A stretch of DNA of 64,000 nt from Acidobacteriaceae bacterium (GTDB taxonomy: Bacteria > Acidobacteriota > Terriglobia > Terriglobales > Acidobacteriaceae): NCBI GenBank assembly GCA_003134655.1, contig PLBY01000084.1, forward strand, positions 1 to 64,000, written 5' to 3'. This document shows positions 43,313 to 52,578 of this stretch, piece after piece (positions within the stretch are counted from its first letter, which is position 1; each line of letters starts with the position of its first letter). The position numbers were made by a program, and so were the translations under genes. The notes beneath the pieces were generated by a model. The model did not search any database, was not told the origin of the DNA, and saw only the letters and a program-made list of their open reading frames with translations.

Positions 43313-43534
43313 ATGGCAAAGCAACTGACGTGGGACGACGCCGAAAGCATCGGCATCCTGCTCTCTGAAACTCACCCCACACTCGATCCGCTCACAGTTC
43401 GCTTCACAGACCTGCACCGCTACGTCACCGAGTTGCCCGATTTTGCGGGCGATCCGAAAGCCTCGAACGAAGGCAAACTGGAAGCGATTCAGATGGCTTG
43501 GAACGACGAAGTCCAGGATCGCACGCAGGGCTGA
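43313..43534 (+). CDS. iscX: IscX (YfhJ) Fe-S assembly protein
   Basis: A 73-aa acidic protein that modulates IscS activity. LTWDDAESIGILLSETHPTL followed by VRFTDLHRYVTELPDF and NEGKLEAIQMAWNDEVQ match the IscX pattern closely. It starts two bases after the fdx stop codon, with GAGG overlapping that stop. It is the last gene of the operon; a double hairpin follows at 43551-43592. Confidence 0.93.
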   Translation: MAKQLTWDDAESIGILLSETHPTLDPLTVRFTDLHRYVTELPDFAGDPKASNEGKLEAIQMAWNDEVQDRTQG

Positions 43535-43550
43535 TCTTACTTTTCGTAGC

Positions 43551-43592
43551 GCCGGCGTCTCGCCGGCTGTCGCGAGGCCATCTTGGCCTCGC
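43551..43592. terminator. double hairpin between convergent iscX and GH2 genes
   Basis: GCCGGC-GTCTC-GCCGGC (43551-43567) is followed by GCGAGGCCA-TCT-TGGCCTCGC (43572-43592). No T-run follows either stem, so if it stops transcription it does so as a structural or bidirectional element; it may equally be a dispersed GC-rich repeat. Confidence 0.6.
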
Positions 43593-43607
43593 ACCCGGGT
43601 ACGAATT

Positions 43608-45383
43608 CTACTTCCCTGCCTCCGCCAGCTTCTTGTAGAACCTCTGCAGCGTGTAGAACGCCAGCTTCCGCTGCCCCCGATTCGAAATCAGCCCCTTACG
43701 ATTGTGATAATCCTGCACGCCGGGAAGCATGCGCGCAGGAGAGCGGAAGTCCATCAAGACCCACGGGCTCAGCCCGGCTAAGTTCGGCATGCGCTCGATC
43801 ATGCCCAGCTGGTGCTGGTACAAATTCTGCTGATATTCCTCGGTCCAGATTTCATCGGCATCGCCGTGTCGCCCGTACGGCGCCCCGCCGCCAAACTCGC
43901 TGACGATCAGCGGCTTGTTCCATGTCGATTTCCACTGCATCTTGTCGGCATCTTCCACGTGCCCCCAGTACCAGCCTAAGTATTCGTTGATGCTGAGAAC
44001 ATCCAGCACTTCCCCCAGTGGATCGCTGATGGTGCGCACGTCGGCACTCGTATCGTCAACGTGGTTCATCGCCGAGGTAATCAGCCGCGTTGAATCGAGT
44101 TCGCGCGCCTCCTGCGCGAGTGCCTTCAAGAATGTCAGTCTCTCGGGCTTCACCGGAGTCTCATTGGATAGCGACCATAAGATCACAGCTGCGCGGTTAT
44201 GATCGCGAGCGATCTCATCGCGGAGTTGCGCCTCGGCATTCGCCAGCGTCGCAGGATTCGACCAGTCGATGTCCCAATAAACCGGAATCTCCGACCACAC
44301 CAGCAGCCCCATGCGGTCGGCGAGACGAACCTCATTCTCGTTGTGTGGGTAGTGGGCGAAGCGCACGAAATTGCATCCCAGATCCTTCACCCATCCGAGA
44401 AGAATCTGCGCATCCTCGGGGCTGAAGGCGCGCCCCTCGCGGAACGGCGCCTCCTCGTGCATCGAGATGCCTCGTAGAAAGATGGGCTTGCCATTCAGCA
44501 GAATGTTGGCCCCCTGCACTTCAATCGTGCGGAAGCCAATCTGATCGTGGATCGTATCATCGCCGCTCTTGACGGCCACGTCGTAGAGCTTGGGATGCGC
44601 GGGAGACCACAGCTCCAGCTTCGCTGCGAAGTGAAAACTCGCGTGGCCCGTCCCATCGGCGGTGATCGTCTCGTGAACGCCAGCCTCCGGAATTTCCAGC
44701 GTGATCTTCTGCGGAGCCTGTGCTCCGTTCAATTGCACCCATCCCGCAATCTCGTTTTGCGAGCCCCGCGCCAGCTGCACGGAATAATCTTGAATGAAGA
44801 CTGTCGGCACTTCGACCAGCATCACGTCGCGCGTAATTCCGCCATAGCTCCACCAGTCGAACTTCAAGGCGGGCACGGCGTCGGCACGGCGCGCGTTGCT
44901 CACCTCAACAATCAGAAAGTTGTCGCCGTCGCGCAGGACTGAAGTTGCGTCGAAATTGAATGCCGTGAATCCACCTTCATGCTCCCCCAGCTTCTCTCCA
45001 TTCAGGTACACGGTGGACTGGTAATTTGCCGCGCCGAAGTAGACCAAGACGCGCGTGTTCGCCCGCTTGTGATAACTGAACTCGTGCCGATACCACACCG
45101 GCCCTTCATAGAACATCAGCGATTCGCGCTGGGTGTTCCAGTCTCCCGGAACGTTCATCACGGGCGATGCGTCGAAGCTGTATTCGACGCGGTCACCCTT
45201 GGTGCGCGGCTTTTCATTGCGAAAGAAACTGGACTTGCCGTTATCGAACGGGTCTACGATGGTCCGCCACGCCCCGTCGAGATTGATCGTCGTCCGCCCG
45301 GGTACGTTCGCAATCAGCGTGGAAGGAGCAGGGGAGGCAAAGGCCCATCCCGCGAGCAGGAGCACCAACAAGCAGCGTTTCAT
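43608..45383 (-). CDS. secreted glycoside hydrolase family 2 (beta-glucuronidase/galactosidase-like)
   Basis: A 591-aa enzyme with signal peptide (residues 1-16, LLVLLLAGWAFASPAPS). A sugar-binding jelly-roll (about 25-190) and an immunoglobulin-like sandwich lead into a TIM barrel. The general acid is in WSLSNETPVKPERL, the nucleophile in KPLIVSEFGGGAPYGRHG, and FVRFAHYPHNENEVRLADRM is the strand-4 segment typical of GH2. ATG 45383 is chosen, with GAGG upstream. The true glycan is unknown. It precedes the double hairpin and converges with iscX. Confidence 0.92.
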   Translation of the reverse strand: MKRCLLVLLLAGWAFASPAPSTLIANVPGRTTINLDGAWRTIVDPFDNGKSSFFRNEKPRTKGDRVEYSFDASPVMNVPGDWNTQRESLMFYEGPVWYRHEFSYHKRANTRVLVYFGAANYQSTVYLNGEKLGEHEGGFTAFNFDATSVLRDGDNFLIVEVSNARRADAVPALKFDWWSYGGITRDVMLVEVPTVFIQDYSVQLARGSQNEIAGWVQLNGAQAPQKITLEIPEAGVHETITADGTGHASFHFAAKLELWSPAHPKLYDVAVKSGDDTIHDQIGFRTIEVQGANILLNGKPIFLRGISMHEEAPFREGRAFSPEDAQILLGWVKDLGCNFVRFAHYPHNENEVRLADRMGLLVWSEIPVYWDIDWSNPATLANAEAQLRDEIARDHNRAAVILWSLSNETPVKPERLTFLKALAQEARELDSTRLITSAMNHVDDTSADVRTISDPLGEVLDVLSINEYLGWYWGHVEDADKMQWKSTWNKPLIVSEFGGGAPYGRHGDADEIWTEEYQQNLYQHQLGMIERMPNLAGLSPWVLMDFRSPARMLPGVQDYHNRKGLISNRGQRKLAFYTLQRFYKKLAEAGK

Positions 45384-45524
45384 GGGGAACCTCAAAACCG
45401 GCCATACTAGTGGTCGAGAGGACGAGACGTCAATGAACTGGCGCACACCGCCGAGACTTTCTATTCCCAAAACTTTTACAACTTCGTGACAAACTGCCAC
45501 GCGCGCCTGCTTATCCTGCCTTCA

Positions 45525-45612
45525 TGAAGGGCCCCCGTGAGAATCACGTCCCTTCACTCTCTCTAAGGCCCAATTGCGAAGGGCACGGCATCCCGCCGTG
45601 CCCTTCATTTTT
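45525..45612 (+). terminator. two stem-loops with a T-run; orphan rho-independent terminator
   Basis: A first stem, TGAAGGG/CCCTTCA (45525-45531 and 45550-45556), with an inner CGTGA/TCACG, is followed by a strong stem, GAAGGGCACGGC/GCCGTGCCCTTC (45578-45589 and 45595-45606), and ATTTTT. Polarity is rightward on the plus strand, but no plus-strand gene ends here: the neighbours are the start of the GH2 gene and the end of galT, both minus-strand. It may end a small RNA. Confidence 0.65.
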
Positions 45613-45647
45613 CTTCTGAACGCGATTCTTCAACCTGCGACTTCCAC

Positions 45648-46688
45648 CTACCCAACGGAAACCGGCGCGGGCTCTTCCACGTTCGCCTCACGCAGGAACT
45701 TCGCCGCCTCTTCCGGCGGGGTCGGATTGATATAGAAGCCAGTCCCCCATTCGAATCCAGCGGTCTTGGTCAACTTGGGCATGAACTCAATGTGCCAGTG
45801 ATAGTGATCGTTCGTCGGATCCTGCACCGGCGAAGTATGGATCACGAGATTGTAGGGTGGGTTGTCGAGCACCCGGTCAGCGCGGCTGAGCAGATCCTTC
45901 ATCGCCCGAGCCAGGTTCTCGAACATGTGCGACGACGAGTTCTCGAATGCCGACTCATGCTGCTTGGGCAGAATCCACGTCTCGAAGGGAAAGCGTGGAG
46001 CATACGGCGCCAGCGTAAGAAAATTTTCGTTTTCCGCCACCACGCGCGTACCGCCGTCCATCTCCTGCCGAATGATGTCACAGAACACGCAGCGTTCCTT
46101 GTACAGGAAATACTGCTTCGCCCCCTCGAGTTCCTGCACGACGTTAATGGGAAGAATGGGCAGCGCAATGAGCTGGGAGTGGGCGTGCTCCAGCGACGCT
46201 CCCGCCGCCTCCCCGTGATTCTTGAAAATCAGGATGTACTTGAACCGGCGATCTTTTTTCAAATCGAGAATGCGGTCGCGGAAAGTCCACAGAACATCTT
46301 CGATTCTCTTGGGAGGCAGCGTCGCGAGGCTCGCCGTATGGTCGGGCGTCTCAATGATGACCTCGTGCGCCCCAATGCCGTTCATGCGGTCGAACATGCC
46401 CTCCGCCTGGCGGTTCAGCGTGCCTTCGATGCCCAGGGCTGGAAATTTGTTGGGGACCACGCGAACGGTCCATCCAGAAGTATCCCGTTGCGGCGCCGGA
46501 CCGCCATTCGGGTTGGGACGGTACGCCTGGATCTCGGGAGGCGTCTTGCTCTCGTTCCCATAGCAGAAGGGACAGAATCCCCCCTTGATCTTCATATTTT
46601 CGCGGACAAAATCGGTTGGGCGCTTCGCCCGGTCCGTCGAAATGATCACCCAGCGGCCAACGATCGGATCTTTTCTTAGCTCAGGCAA
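45648..46688 (-). CDS. galT: galactose-1-phosphate uridylyltransferase
   Basis: A 346-aa HIT-superfamily enzyme of the Leloir pathway. The zinc pairs are CPFC (residues 39-42) and the later CVFCDIIRQEMDG. The nucleophilic His lies in GASLEHAHSQLIALP (HxHxQ type). HTSPVQDPTNDHYHWHIEFM supplies the second His set. It begins MPELRKDPIVGRWVIIST. It converts galactose-1-P and UDP-glucose to UDP-galactose. No galK or galE is nearby; the GH2 glycosidase may feed it. Confidence 0.95.
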   Translation of the reverse strand: MPELRKDPIVGRWVIISTDRAKRPTDFVRENMKIKGGFCPFCYGNESKTPPEIQAYRPNPNGGPAPQRDTSGWTVRVVPNKFPALGIEGTLNRQAEGMFDRMNGIGAHEVIIETPDHTASLATLPPKRIEDVLWTFRDRILDLKKDRRFKYILIFKNHGEAAGASLEHAHSQLIALPILPINVVQELEGAKQYFLYKERCVFCDIIRQEMDGGTRVVAENENFLTLAPYAPRFPFETWILPKQHESAFENSSSHMFENLARAMKDLLSRADRVLDNPPYNLVIHTSPVQDPTNDHYHWHIEFMPKLTKTAGFEWGTGFYINPTPPEEAAKFLREANVEEPAPVSVG

Positions 46689-46728
46689 TTACTGAATCCT
46701 TTCACCGGGATCGCGCAAACCGAATATC

Positions 46729-47178
46729 TTACGCCGTCAAGGAAGCGTTGCGAAACACTTCGATCTGCGGGCGGGAACCAAGATTTTCATAGTATACGCC
46801 TACAATATCGAATCTCCACTGGCACGTTGGTGGCAACCGCCTCAGGTATTCCCGTGCCACCTGGGCCACCTCGCGCCGTTTGTGCCGGTCCACGGCTGCC
46901 TCGGCGGTCTTCACGTCGCGCGACGTCCGCGTCTTAACCTCAATGAAACAAAGAACATCCGCGTCCCAGCCGATCAGGTCGATTTCCCCTCGGCAACGCG
47001 GCGAACGAAAATTGCGTGCCACCATCACATAACCCAGCTTCCGCAGGTAGAAGAACGCATCTTCTTCCCCGTGCGTCCCGGTGCGCTGATGCTGAGGCCG
47101 CGGGTCTGCCTGCAGAGTCCGGTGCGCAACCCAATCCAGGCTATGAATGATCGATTGCGTGAGAACGGCCGGAAGCAT
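46729..47178 (-). CDS. YraN-family (UPF0102) predicted endonuclease
   Basis: A 149-aa protein with a restriction-endonuclease-like core. The family pattern is GEEDAFFYLRKLGYVMVARN followed by FRSPRCRGEIDLIGWDADVL and CFIEVKTRTSRD, giving the acidic/Lys active-site set (E, D, ExK). VDRHKRREVAQVAREYL follows. It possibly processes DNA in recombination or repair. It lies 40 bp upstream of galT in the same direction. Confidence 0.9.
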   Translation of the reverse strand: MLPAVLTQSIIHSLDWVAHRTLQADPRPQHQRTGTHGEEDAFFYLRKLGYVMVARNFRSPRCRGEIDLIGWDADVLCFIEVKTRTSRDVKTAEAAVDRHKRREVAQVAREYLRRLPPTCQWRFDIVGVYYENLGSRPQIEVFRNASLTA

Positions 47179-47523
47179 GGGAGGTCAACTTCAATCTACC
47201 GAAGAAGACCCTCCCGAGATGTGATCCGCCTCACATTCACAAAATTGGCATCGAGTCTTTTCCCAGACGGGGAAACGGCGCCAGACTTCGCGGCTGTCTC
47301 TTAAACATGCGGGTTACCGCCAAAGAAAAACAAGCCCGCGGACAACGCCGCGAGCCCGGTCGCTATCCTCCCCCCAAAGAAGGCAGCAACAAAATTCGAT
47401 CTTTCGAGACTCGCGCCAGCGCAGCCTCTCGCGCGTACTCTCGCCGACGCCCGGTCAGGCGTCAATTCACGCCTCCTGCAAACGTAGTTCACGCGCTAAG
47501 TCCAGTTTTTCCAGGACAATGCA
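47179..47523. other. intergenic region, no convincing gene
   Basis: About 345 bases between divergent genes. Short frames occur on both strands, including a 63-aa minus-strand frame with a hydrophobic end, but none has a good ribosome site or a recognisable family. The promoters for the flanking divergent genes must lie here. Confidence 0.5.
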
Positions 47524-49164
47524 ATGACCTCTCACCCGGATGAAGGTGGTGGTGGCATAGCACGAAGTGGCGATTCTTCAGCGGAACTGGCGATGCTAGA
47601 CTCCCCCCTGAGCCAGAAGCGCATGCAACCAGCCCGACGATCGAGCGCGTTAATTCGTTTTGGAGTGTTCGAGGCCGACGTGTACTCGGGCGAGCTTCGC
47701 AAGGGCGGCGTCAAGGTCAAGATTCAGGATCTTCCCTTTCGCGCGCTGAGGCTGCTGCTCAGTCACCCTCACGAAGTCCTCAGCCGTGACCAGTTCCGCC
47801 AGGCACTCTGGCCCGAAGGAGTGTTTGTCGACTTCGATCACGGCATCAGCAGCGCCATCAACCGCCTTCGGGACGCTTTAGGGGATTCCGCCGACAATCC
47901 CGTCTTCATCGAGACCGTCGAGCGCCGCGGCTACCGCTGGATCGCGCCCACCCACGTCCCGGCACCGCTGCCGCATCCGCCAGGCCCGGTATTGGTCAAG
48001 GCTGCTCCCGACGCTGCGGCGGCTAAGCCGATTGCGGCACCGTCTCAAGGATGGAGGTGGTCGCTGGCCTTTCCCGCCGCTGCCCTTCTTCTGGCTGTCT
48101 GGAGTTTTTGGCCGGCTCACCGCTCGGCCAGAGCAGGAACTACGAACATCCCCCTTGGTGACCTGCATAATTCAGATGCGGCCCATCATTCCTCCAACGC
48201 CGAGGCGGAGCAGTTCTATCTGAAAGGCCGCTTCTATTGGGAAAAGCGCACCCCCGATGGATTGAACAAAGCGCTGGACTACTTCACCCAAGCCATTGTC
48301 CATGATCCCAATTACTCTCCGGCTTACGTGGGCCTCGCCGATTGTTACAACCTGCTGCGCGAGTACACCGTGATGCCAGCCAGCGACGCCTATCCCCGCG
48401 CCCTTGCGGCTGCGCAGAAAGCTGTGGAACTCGACGATCAGTCTTCCGAGGCGCATGCCTCGCTGGCTTTCGCCCTTTTCTACGGCACGTGGGACGCCGC
48501 CGGAGCCCAGCGCGAATTCCGCCGCGCCCTCGACCTGAATCCCAACAACGCCGTCGCGCACCACTGGTATGCCACTTACCTCTCAACCATAGGCCGCCAG
48601 ACAGAGGCGGTGGCAGAGATTGAGCGCGCACAAGCGCTGGATCCGGCATCGAAATCAGTTCTGGCCGACAAGGGAAGTCTGCTGTGCGCGGCCGGACGCC
48701 GCGAGGAGGGCGCCGCACTCTTGAAACAACTGGAAGCCACCGAACCGGATTTCGTCTCTCCTCACCGTTACTTGAAGAGCGCCTTCCTTGAGAGCGGAGA
48801 CTATTCCCACTATCTGCAGGAGTGGAAGACGGAAGCTGTTCTGATGCGAGACAACTCGAGTCTCAAACTCGTGGACGCAGCCGCAAAGGGCCTCGCAGCC
48901 GCAGGCGCCCAAGGCATGCTGCGCAATACGCTGGCGTTGCAGAAGAAACTCTACGAGAGCGGCTTACAGTCGCCGTACTTCGTTGCACAGACCGACTCAC
49001 TCTTGGGGAACAAACAGGAAGCTCTGCAGTACTTGAAGGTCGCTTACGACAGACACGACGATTCCATGGTGCACCTGGAATCCGATCCCGCCTTCACCAA
49101 CCTGAACCACGAGCCAGCCTACCAGGGTCTGGTAGCGAAGCTGGGATGTCCCACCAGAAACTAA
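47524..49164 (+). CDS. CadC-like winged-helix transmembrane regulator with TPR domain
   Basis: A 546-aa membrane-anchored regulator. Residues 38-140 form a ToxR/CadC-type winged helix: IRFGVFEADVYSGELRKGG, QDLPFRALRLLLSHPHEVLS, ALWPEGVFVDFDHGISSAIN and VFIETVERRGYRWIAP. One transmembrane helix follows (WSLAFPAAALLLAVWSFWP, about 177-196). The outer part consists of TPR-like repeats (YLKGRFYWEKRTPDGLNKAL, HHWYATYLSTIGRQTEAVAE). Such proteins are numerous in Acidobacteria; target and signal are unknown. Confidence 0.9.
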   Translation: MTSHPDEGGGGIARSGDSSAELAMLDSPLSQKRMQPARRSSALIRFGVFEADVYSGELRKGGVKVKIQDLPFRALRLLLSHPHEVLSRDQFRQALWPEGVFVDFDHGISSAINRLRDALGDSADNPVFIETVERRGYRWIAPTHVPAPLPHPPGPVLVKAAPDAAAAKPIAAPSQGWRWSLAFPAAALLLAVWSFWPAHRSARAGTTNIPLGDLHNSDAAHHSSNAEAEQFYLKGRFYWEKRTPDGLNKALDYFTQAIVHDPNYSPAYVGLADCYNLLREYTVMPASDAYPRALAAAQKAVELDDQSSEAHASLAFALFYGTWDAAGAQREFRRALDLNPNNAVAHHWYATYLSTIGRQTEAVAEIERAQALDPASKSVLADKGSLLCAAGRREEGAALLKQLEATEPDFVSPHRYLKSAFLESGDYSHYLQEWKTEAVLMRDNSSLKLVDAAAKGLAAAGAQGMLRNTLALQKKLYESGLQSPYFVAQTDSLLGNKQEALQYLKVAYDRHDDSMVHLESDPAFTNLNHEPAYQGLVAKLGCPTRN

Positions 49165-49166
49165 TT

Positions 49167-49243
49167 CACCACGGAGACACAGAGTCCCAGAGAAAAAACA
49201 TTTCTTGATTCGTTTTTCCCGGTGTCTCTGTGCCTCCGTGGTG
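49167..49243. repeat. inverted repeat between convergent genes
   Basis: CACCACGGAGACACAGAG (49167-49184) is complementary at 17 of 18 positions to CTCTGTGCCTCCGTGGTG (49226-49243), leaving a 41-base loop. It separates the winged-helix/TPR gene from the convergent aminotransferase gene and probably serves as a bidirectional termination or insulation element. Confidence 0.8.
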
Positions 49244-49259
49244 ATGTCTTTACCGTCCG

Positions 49260-50639
49260 TTACGCGCCTTTGCCAACCGAGGCAACGCACTCTTCGAGCA
49301 CATCCACCGCGACGTCGGCTTCTTCCTTCGTGACCACCAGCGGCGGGCAAATCCGCACCGTGCTCGGCCCACAGCCCAGAAACAACACGCCGCGCTCGAA
49401 TGCCATCTCCACAATGCGGTCACGCTCCGCATTGCCGTATTCCTTGGTGACCTTGTCTTTGACAATGTCGACGCCGATCATCAGCCCACGACCGCGCACA
49501 TCGCCCACCAGTTTCAGCTTCTTCGGCCAGTCGGCCATGCGCTTCATCATATGATTGCCCACGCTGGCTGAGTTCTCGAGCAGGTGTTCCTTCTCAATCA
49601 CATCGAGCGTGGCTAGAGCAGCCGCGATCGCCACGGGATTGCCGCCGAAAGTCGAAGCATGCGAACCGGGAACCCAGTCCATCACTTCCGCGCGCGTCAT
49701 CGTAACGCCGAGCGGCATGCCCGACGCGATGCCCTTCGCCATGCAGACCATGTCCGGCTCAACGCCAGTGTGCTCGACAGCGAACCACTTGCCCGTGCGG
49801 CCAATGCCACTCTGCACTTCGTCGACGACCAGCATGATGCCGTGACGGTCGCAGATGCGCCGCAGTTCCTGCATAAAGATCGTCGGTGCCACAACGTATC
49901 CGCCCTCACCCTGCACTGGTTCGACGAAGATCGCCGCAACTTCTTCAGGGGCCAGGGTAGTCTTGAACAGCTTCTCTTCAATGAAGCGCGCACAACCGAG
50001 CGCAAAGTTGTCCGGATCCTGCGTGCCGCCCACGCAGCCGCGATACACGTCGGGATAACGCACATGCGTCACACCGGGGACGAGCGGAGCAAACCGCCGC
50101 CGCTGTTGCGGCTTCGACGCCGTAAGAGACAACGCACCCATCGTCCGCCCGTGAAATGCGCCGAAGAAGGCGATCACGTTCTGCCGCTTGGTGTGGTAGC
50201 GCGCCAGCTTCAACGCGCACTCAATCGCCTCCGCTCCGGAATTGCCGTAGTAAATACGGTGCGGGCCGGGCATGGGCGCAATCTTCGAAAGCCGTGCCGC
50301 CAGTGTCACCATGTTTTCGTAGTAGAAATCGGTGCCCGACATGTGGATCAGTTCGCCCGCCTGCTTCTGAATGGCGGCAACCACCTCGGGATGGCAGTGG
50401 CCGGTCGAGGTCACGGCAATGCCGGCGGAAAAATCAAAAAACTCGTTGCCGTCGACATCGGTCACCACGATGCCGCGCCCGCTCTTGGCCACCATCGGGT
50501 AGGAGCGTGTGTAGGACGGCGAAATATATTTCTGGTCGCCCTCGAGCACGCGCTTGGCATTGGGCCCGGGCAGGGCGGTCTTGATCTTGGGACCGATCGT
50601 CGAAGAAACGTCAGTTGCGGTCATGGTCTTCGTGGTCAT
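49260..50639 (-). CDS. class III PLP aminotransferase (acetylornithine/GABA aminotransferase family)
   Basis: A 459-aa PLP-dependent enzyme. GNEFFDFSAGIAVTSTGHCH, the PLP-phosphate region YYGNSGAEAIECALKLARYH, FHGRTMGALSLTASKP, the Asp in LVVDEVQSGIGRTGKWF and the Schiff-base Lys in MVCMAKGIASGMPLGVTM are present, and STFGGNPVAIAAALATLDVI closes the active site. Pipelines name such proteins acetyl ornithine aminotransferase family. The amino donor is not determined, and there are no arginine or GABA genes beside it. Confidence 0.92.
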   Translation of the reverse strand: MTTKTMTATDVSSTIGPKIKTALPGPNAKRVLEGDQKYISPSYTRSYPMVAKSGRGIVVTDVDGNEFFDFSAGIAVTSTGHCHPEVVAAIQKQAGELIHMSGTDFYYENMVTLAARLSKIAPMPGPHRIYYGNSGAEAIECALKLARYHTKRQNVIAFFGAFHGRTMGALSLTASKPQQRRRFAPLVPGVTHVRYPDVYRGCVGGTQDPDNFALGCARFIEEKLFKTTLAPEEVAAIFVEPVQGEGGYVVAPTIFMQELRRICDRHGIMLVVDEVQSGIGRTGKWFAVEHTGVEPDMVCMAKGIASGMPLGVTMTRAEVMDWVPGSHASTFGGNPVAIAAALATLDVIEKEHLLENSASVGNHMMKRMADWPKKLKLVGDVRGRGLMIGVDIVKDKVTKEYGNAERDRIVEMAFERGVLFLGCGPSTVRICPPLVVTKEEADVAVDVLEECVASVGKGA

Positions 50640-51178
50640 GAAATCCTCCGTTAGCAGCCGTCAGTAGTCGGTTGCCCGTTGTGGGGAAAGTCGGCCTCGA
50701 AGCACGGGAATCCTGGTTCGGACGCACGCAGTCCAAAGCGAATCAAGCAGAGGATTGAGAAGTTAGTCGCTACCGAAGAGGCTGGGACGCAAACGCGACG
50801 GCAAATTCGCCCGATAACGCCGCGGACACACCAGGCAGTGTAGCCAGCACTCGGGCAAGTTCGAATTTGGATTTTTCCGCAGCATCGCAAACCGTCGACG
50901 TCACTAACCCATTATATCTGGAAGGTTTGAACGGCGGAACCCCCTACGGTAACAAGCATGTGGGGACAGCCGCCTTCGGCTGTCCGTCGAGCGAAGCTCG
51001 ACTGCCTCATGACCCGGCTATTCCCTGCGTCCGGATCCCTCCCAATGTTGCATATTTCTTCATCTTGCCAAGACGTTTTTCCCTGAATACCATTTAGCGC
51101 CCGGTTCCTCGAGGCGGATGGCGCAGTTTATCAGGCGCTCTACGAAGAATCTCCCCCCGCACCACCTAAGGAGAAGAT
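50640..51178. other. intergenic region before the GloVer-type gene
   Basis: About 540 bases with no convincing coding frame; small frames on both strands lack ribosome sites. It contains a double hairpin at 50964-51002. The promoters for the divergent aminotransferase and GloVer-type genes should lie here. Confidence 0.55.
50964..51002. repeat. double hairpin repeat
   Basis: GGACAGCCG-CCTT-CGGCTGTCC (50964-50985) is followed directly by GTCGAGC-GAA-GCTCGAC (50986-51002). No T-run. It resembles the other GC-rich hairpin elements in the window and lies well away from both neighbouring genes. Confidence 0.75.
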
Positions 51179-52456
51179 ATGTGTGTTCGGATATTTACTC
51201 TCAGAAAAGCTCTCCTGATCCTGACTGTTATTGCGCTCAGCGTCGTAGCGAACGCGCAGACGATGAACACGATTTACACCTTCTCTGAGACCACCAGCTT
51301 CTGGCCGCAAGGCGCTCTGCTCGAAGATGGATCGGGAAATCTATACGGCACCACCCGCGGCGGCGGAGCCTACGGAGTGGGAACGGTAATGGAATTATCC
51401 CCACCCGCGGTCTCCGGCGGCGCCTGGACACTGACCACGCTCTATAGCTTCGTCCCCTACGGAACCGGCGGATACGTCCCGGTTTCCGATCTCGTCAAGG
51501 ACCAGGCCGGCGCGTTTTACGGAACCACCTATTTAGGCGGCGATCCCATCTGCAATTGCGGTGTGGTCTACAAACTGATTCCGCCCACAGTGAAAGGCGG
51601 CACGTGGACCGAGCAGCAGCTCTATGCTTTCAAGGGAGGCTCGGACGGGCGCCTTCCAGCAACGGCGGCATTGGCCCTCACCACCACGGGAACGCTTTAC
51701 GGTGTAACGATGCGGGGCGGGACGTGGGACAGCGGCGTGCTCTACCAGCTTACGACCAAGAACGGCATCTCCTATACCGAAAGCGTCTTGTACACCTTTG
51801 GCGACCTCGCTGACGGCAGCACACCGAGTGGGCCGGTCATGCTGGACTCCACCGGAAAGCTGTATGGCGTCACGTCTTTCGGCGGCGCGTACAACCAGGG
51901 CACGCTGTACAAGTTCGTACCACCCACCAGCACCACGTTGGGAGTGGAGTCGATCCTGTATTCGTTCGGCGCCTCTACGACGACCGGAAGTTATCCCAAC
52001 GGTAATCTGCTTTTCGATGCGGGCGGAGACATCTACGGCGTCACCAACGGCGGGGGCGATGCGGCCGGCGATGGAGTGGTGTACATGCTCGCTCCCACCA
52101 AGACCAGTTATACCGAAAGCATCATCTACGCATTCAGCACAAACTACGGTACCAATCCGATTGGCGGACTCACCTGGAACCACAAAACAAATCAGCTCTA
52201 CGGCACCACCAGCAGCAAAAACATGCACCCCGCAGGCGACGGAACGGTATTTAAGCTATCGCCTCCAGCAGTGAAGGGCGGAGCGTGGACGGAAACGACT
52301 GAGTTCCAGTTCACCTACAAAATAAACGGCGGCTACCCAACCGGCGCTGTCACTCTCGACACCAAGACTGGAGATATCTACGGCACCGCCATCAACGGCG
52401 GCGTAACCAGCTGCGATTTGTTCTGCGGTGTGATCTGGCAGATCGTAAGCCCTTAG
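51179..52456 (+). CDS. secreted GloVer-type tandem-repeat protein
   Basis: A 425-aa exported protein with signal peptide (residues 1-26, ALLILTVIALSVVANA). It is composed of about seven repeats of 45-60 residues built on LYGTTxxGGxxxxGTVFKL and LYSFxxxxxGxxP, for example NLYGTTRGGGAYGVGTVMEL, LYGVTSFGGAYNQGTLYKF and IYGVTNGGGDAAGDGVVYML. This matches choice-of-anchor GloVer repeat proteins, probably beta-propeller-like and extracellular. AGGAG precedes ATG 51179. Function unknown. Confidence 0.88.
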   Translation: MCVRIFTLRKALLILTVIALSVVANAQTMNTIYTFSETTSFWPQGALLEDGSGNLYGTTRGGGAYGVGTVMELSPPAVSGGAWTLTTLYSFVPYGTGGYVPVSDLVKDQAGAFYGTTYLGGDPICNCGVVYKLIPPTVKGGTWTEQQLYAFKGGSDGRLPATAALALTTTGTLYGVTMRGGTWDSGVLYQLTTKNGISYTESVLYTFGDLADGSTPSGPVMLDSTGKLYGVTSFGGAYNQGTLYKFVPPTSTTLGVESILYSFGASTTTGSYPNGNLLFDAGGDIYGVTNGGGDAAGDGVVYMLAPTKTSYTESIIYAFSTNYGTNPIGGLTWNHKTNQLYGTTSSKNMHPAGDGTVFKLSPPAVKGGAWTETTEFQFTYKINGGYPTGAVTLDTKTGDIYGTAINGGVTSCDLFCGVIWQIVSP

Positions 52457-52578
52457 AAAGTCCGCATTAATGGCGGTAAGGATGGGGTGCTGCATCACCG
52501 ACTTCGGGCTCGAGTTACTTTTGACTTCCGCCCTCTTCGGCCTTAGCATGGCTTGACCCAAGGGCGGGGCCACTTCCT

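Noticed and set aside
45523..45620. A roughly 31-codon frame starting at the ATG in the orphan terminator region
   Set aside because: No Shine-Dalgarno, and it spans both stem-loops, so it is better explained as structured RNA.
47301..47543. Small frames on both strands upstream of the winged-helix/TPR gene
   Set aside because: They lack ribosome sites and overlap each other; they more likely cover promoter DNA.
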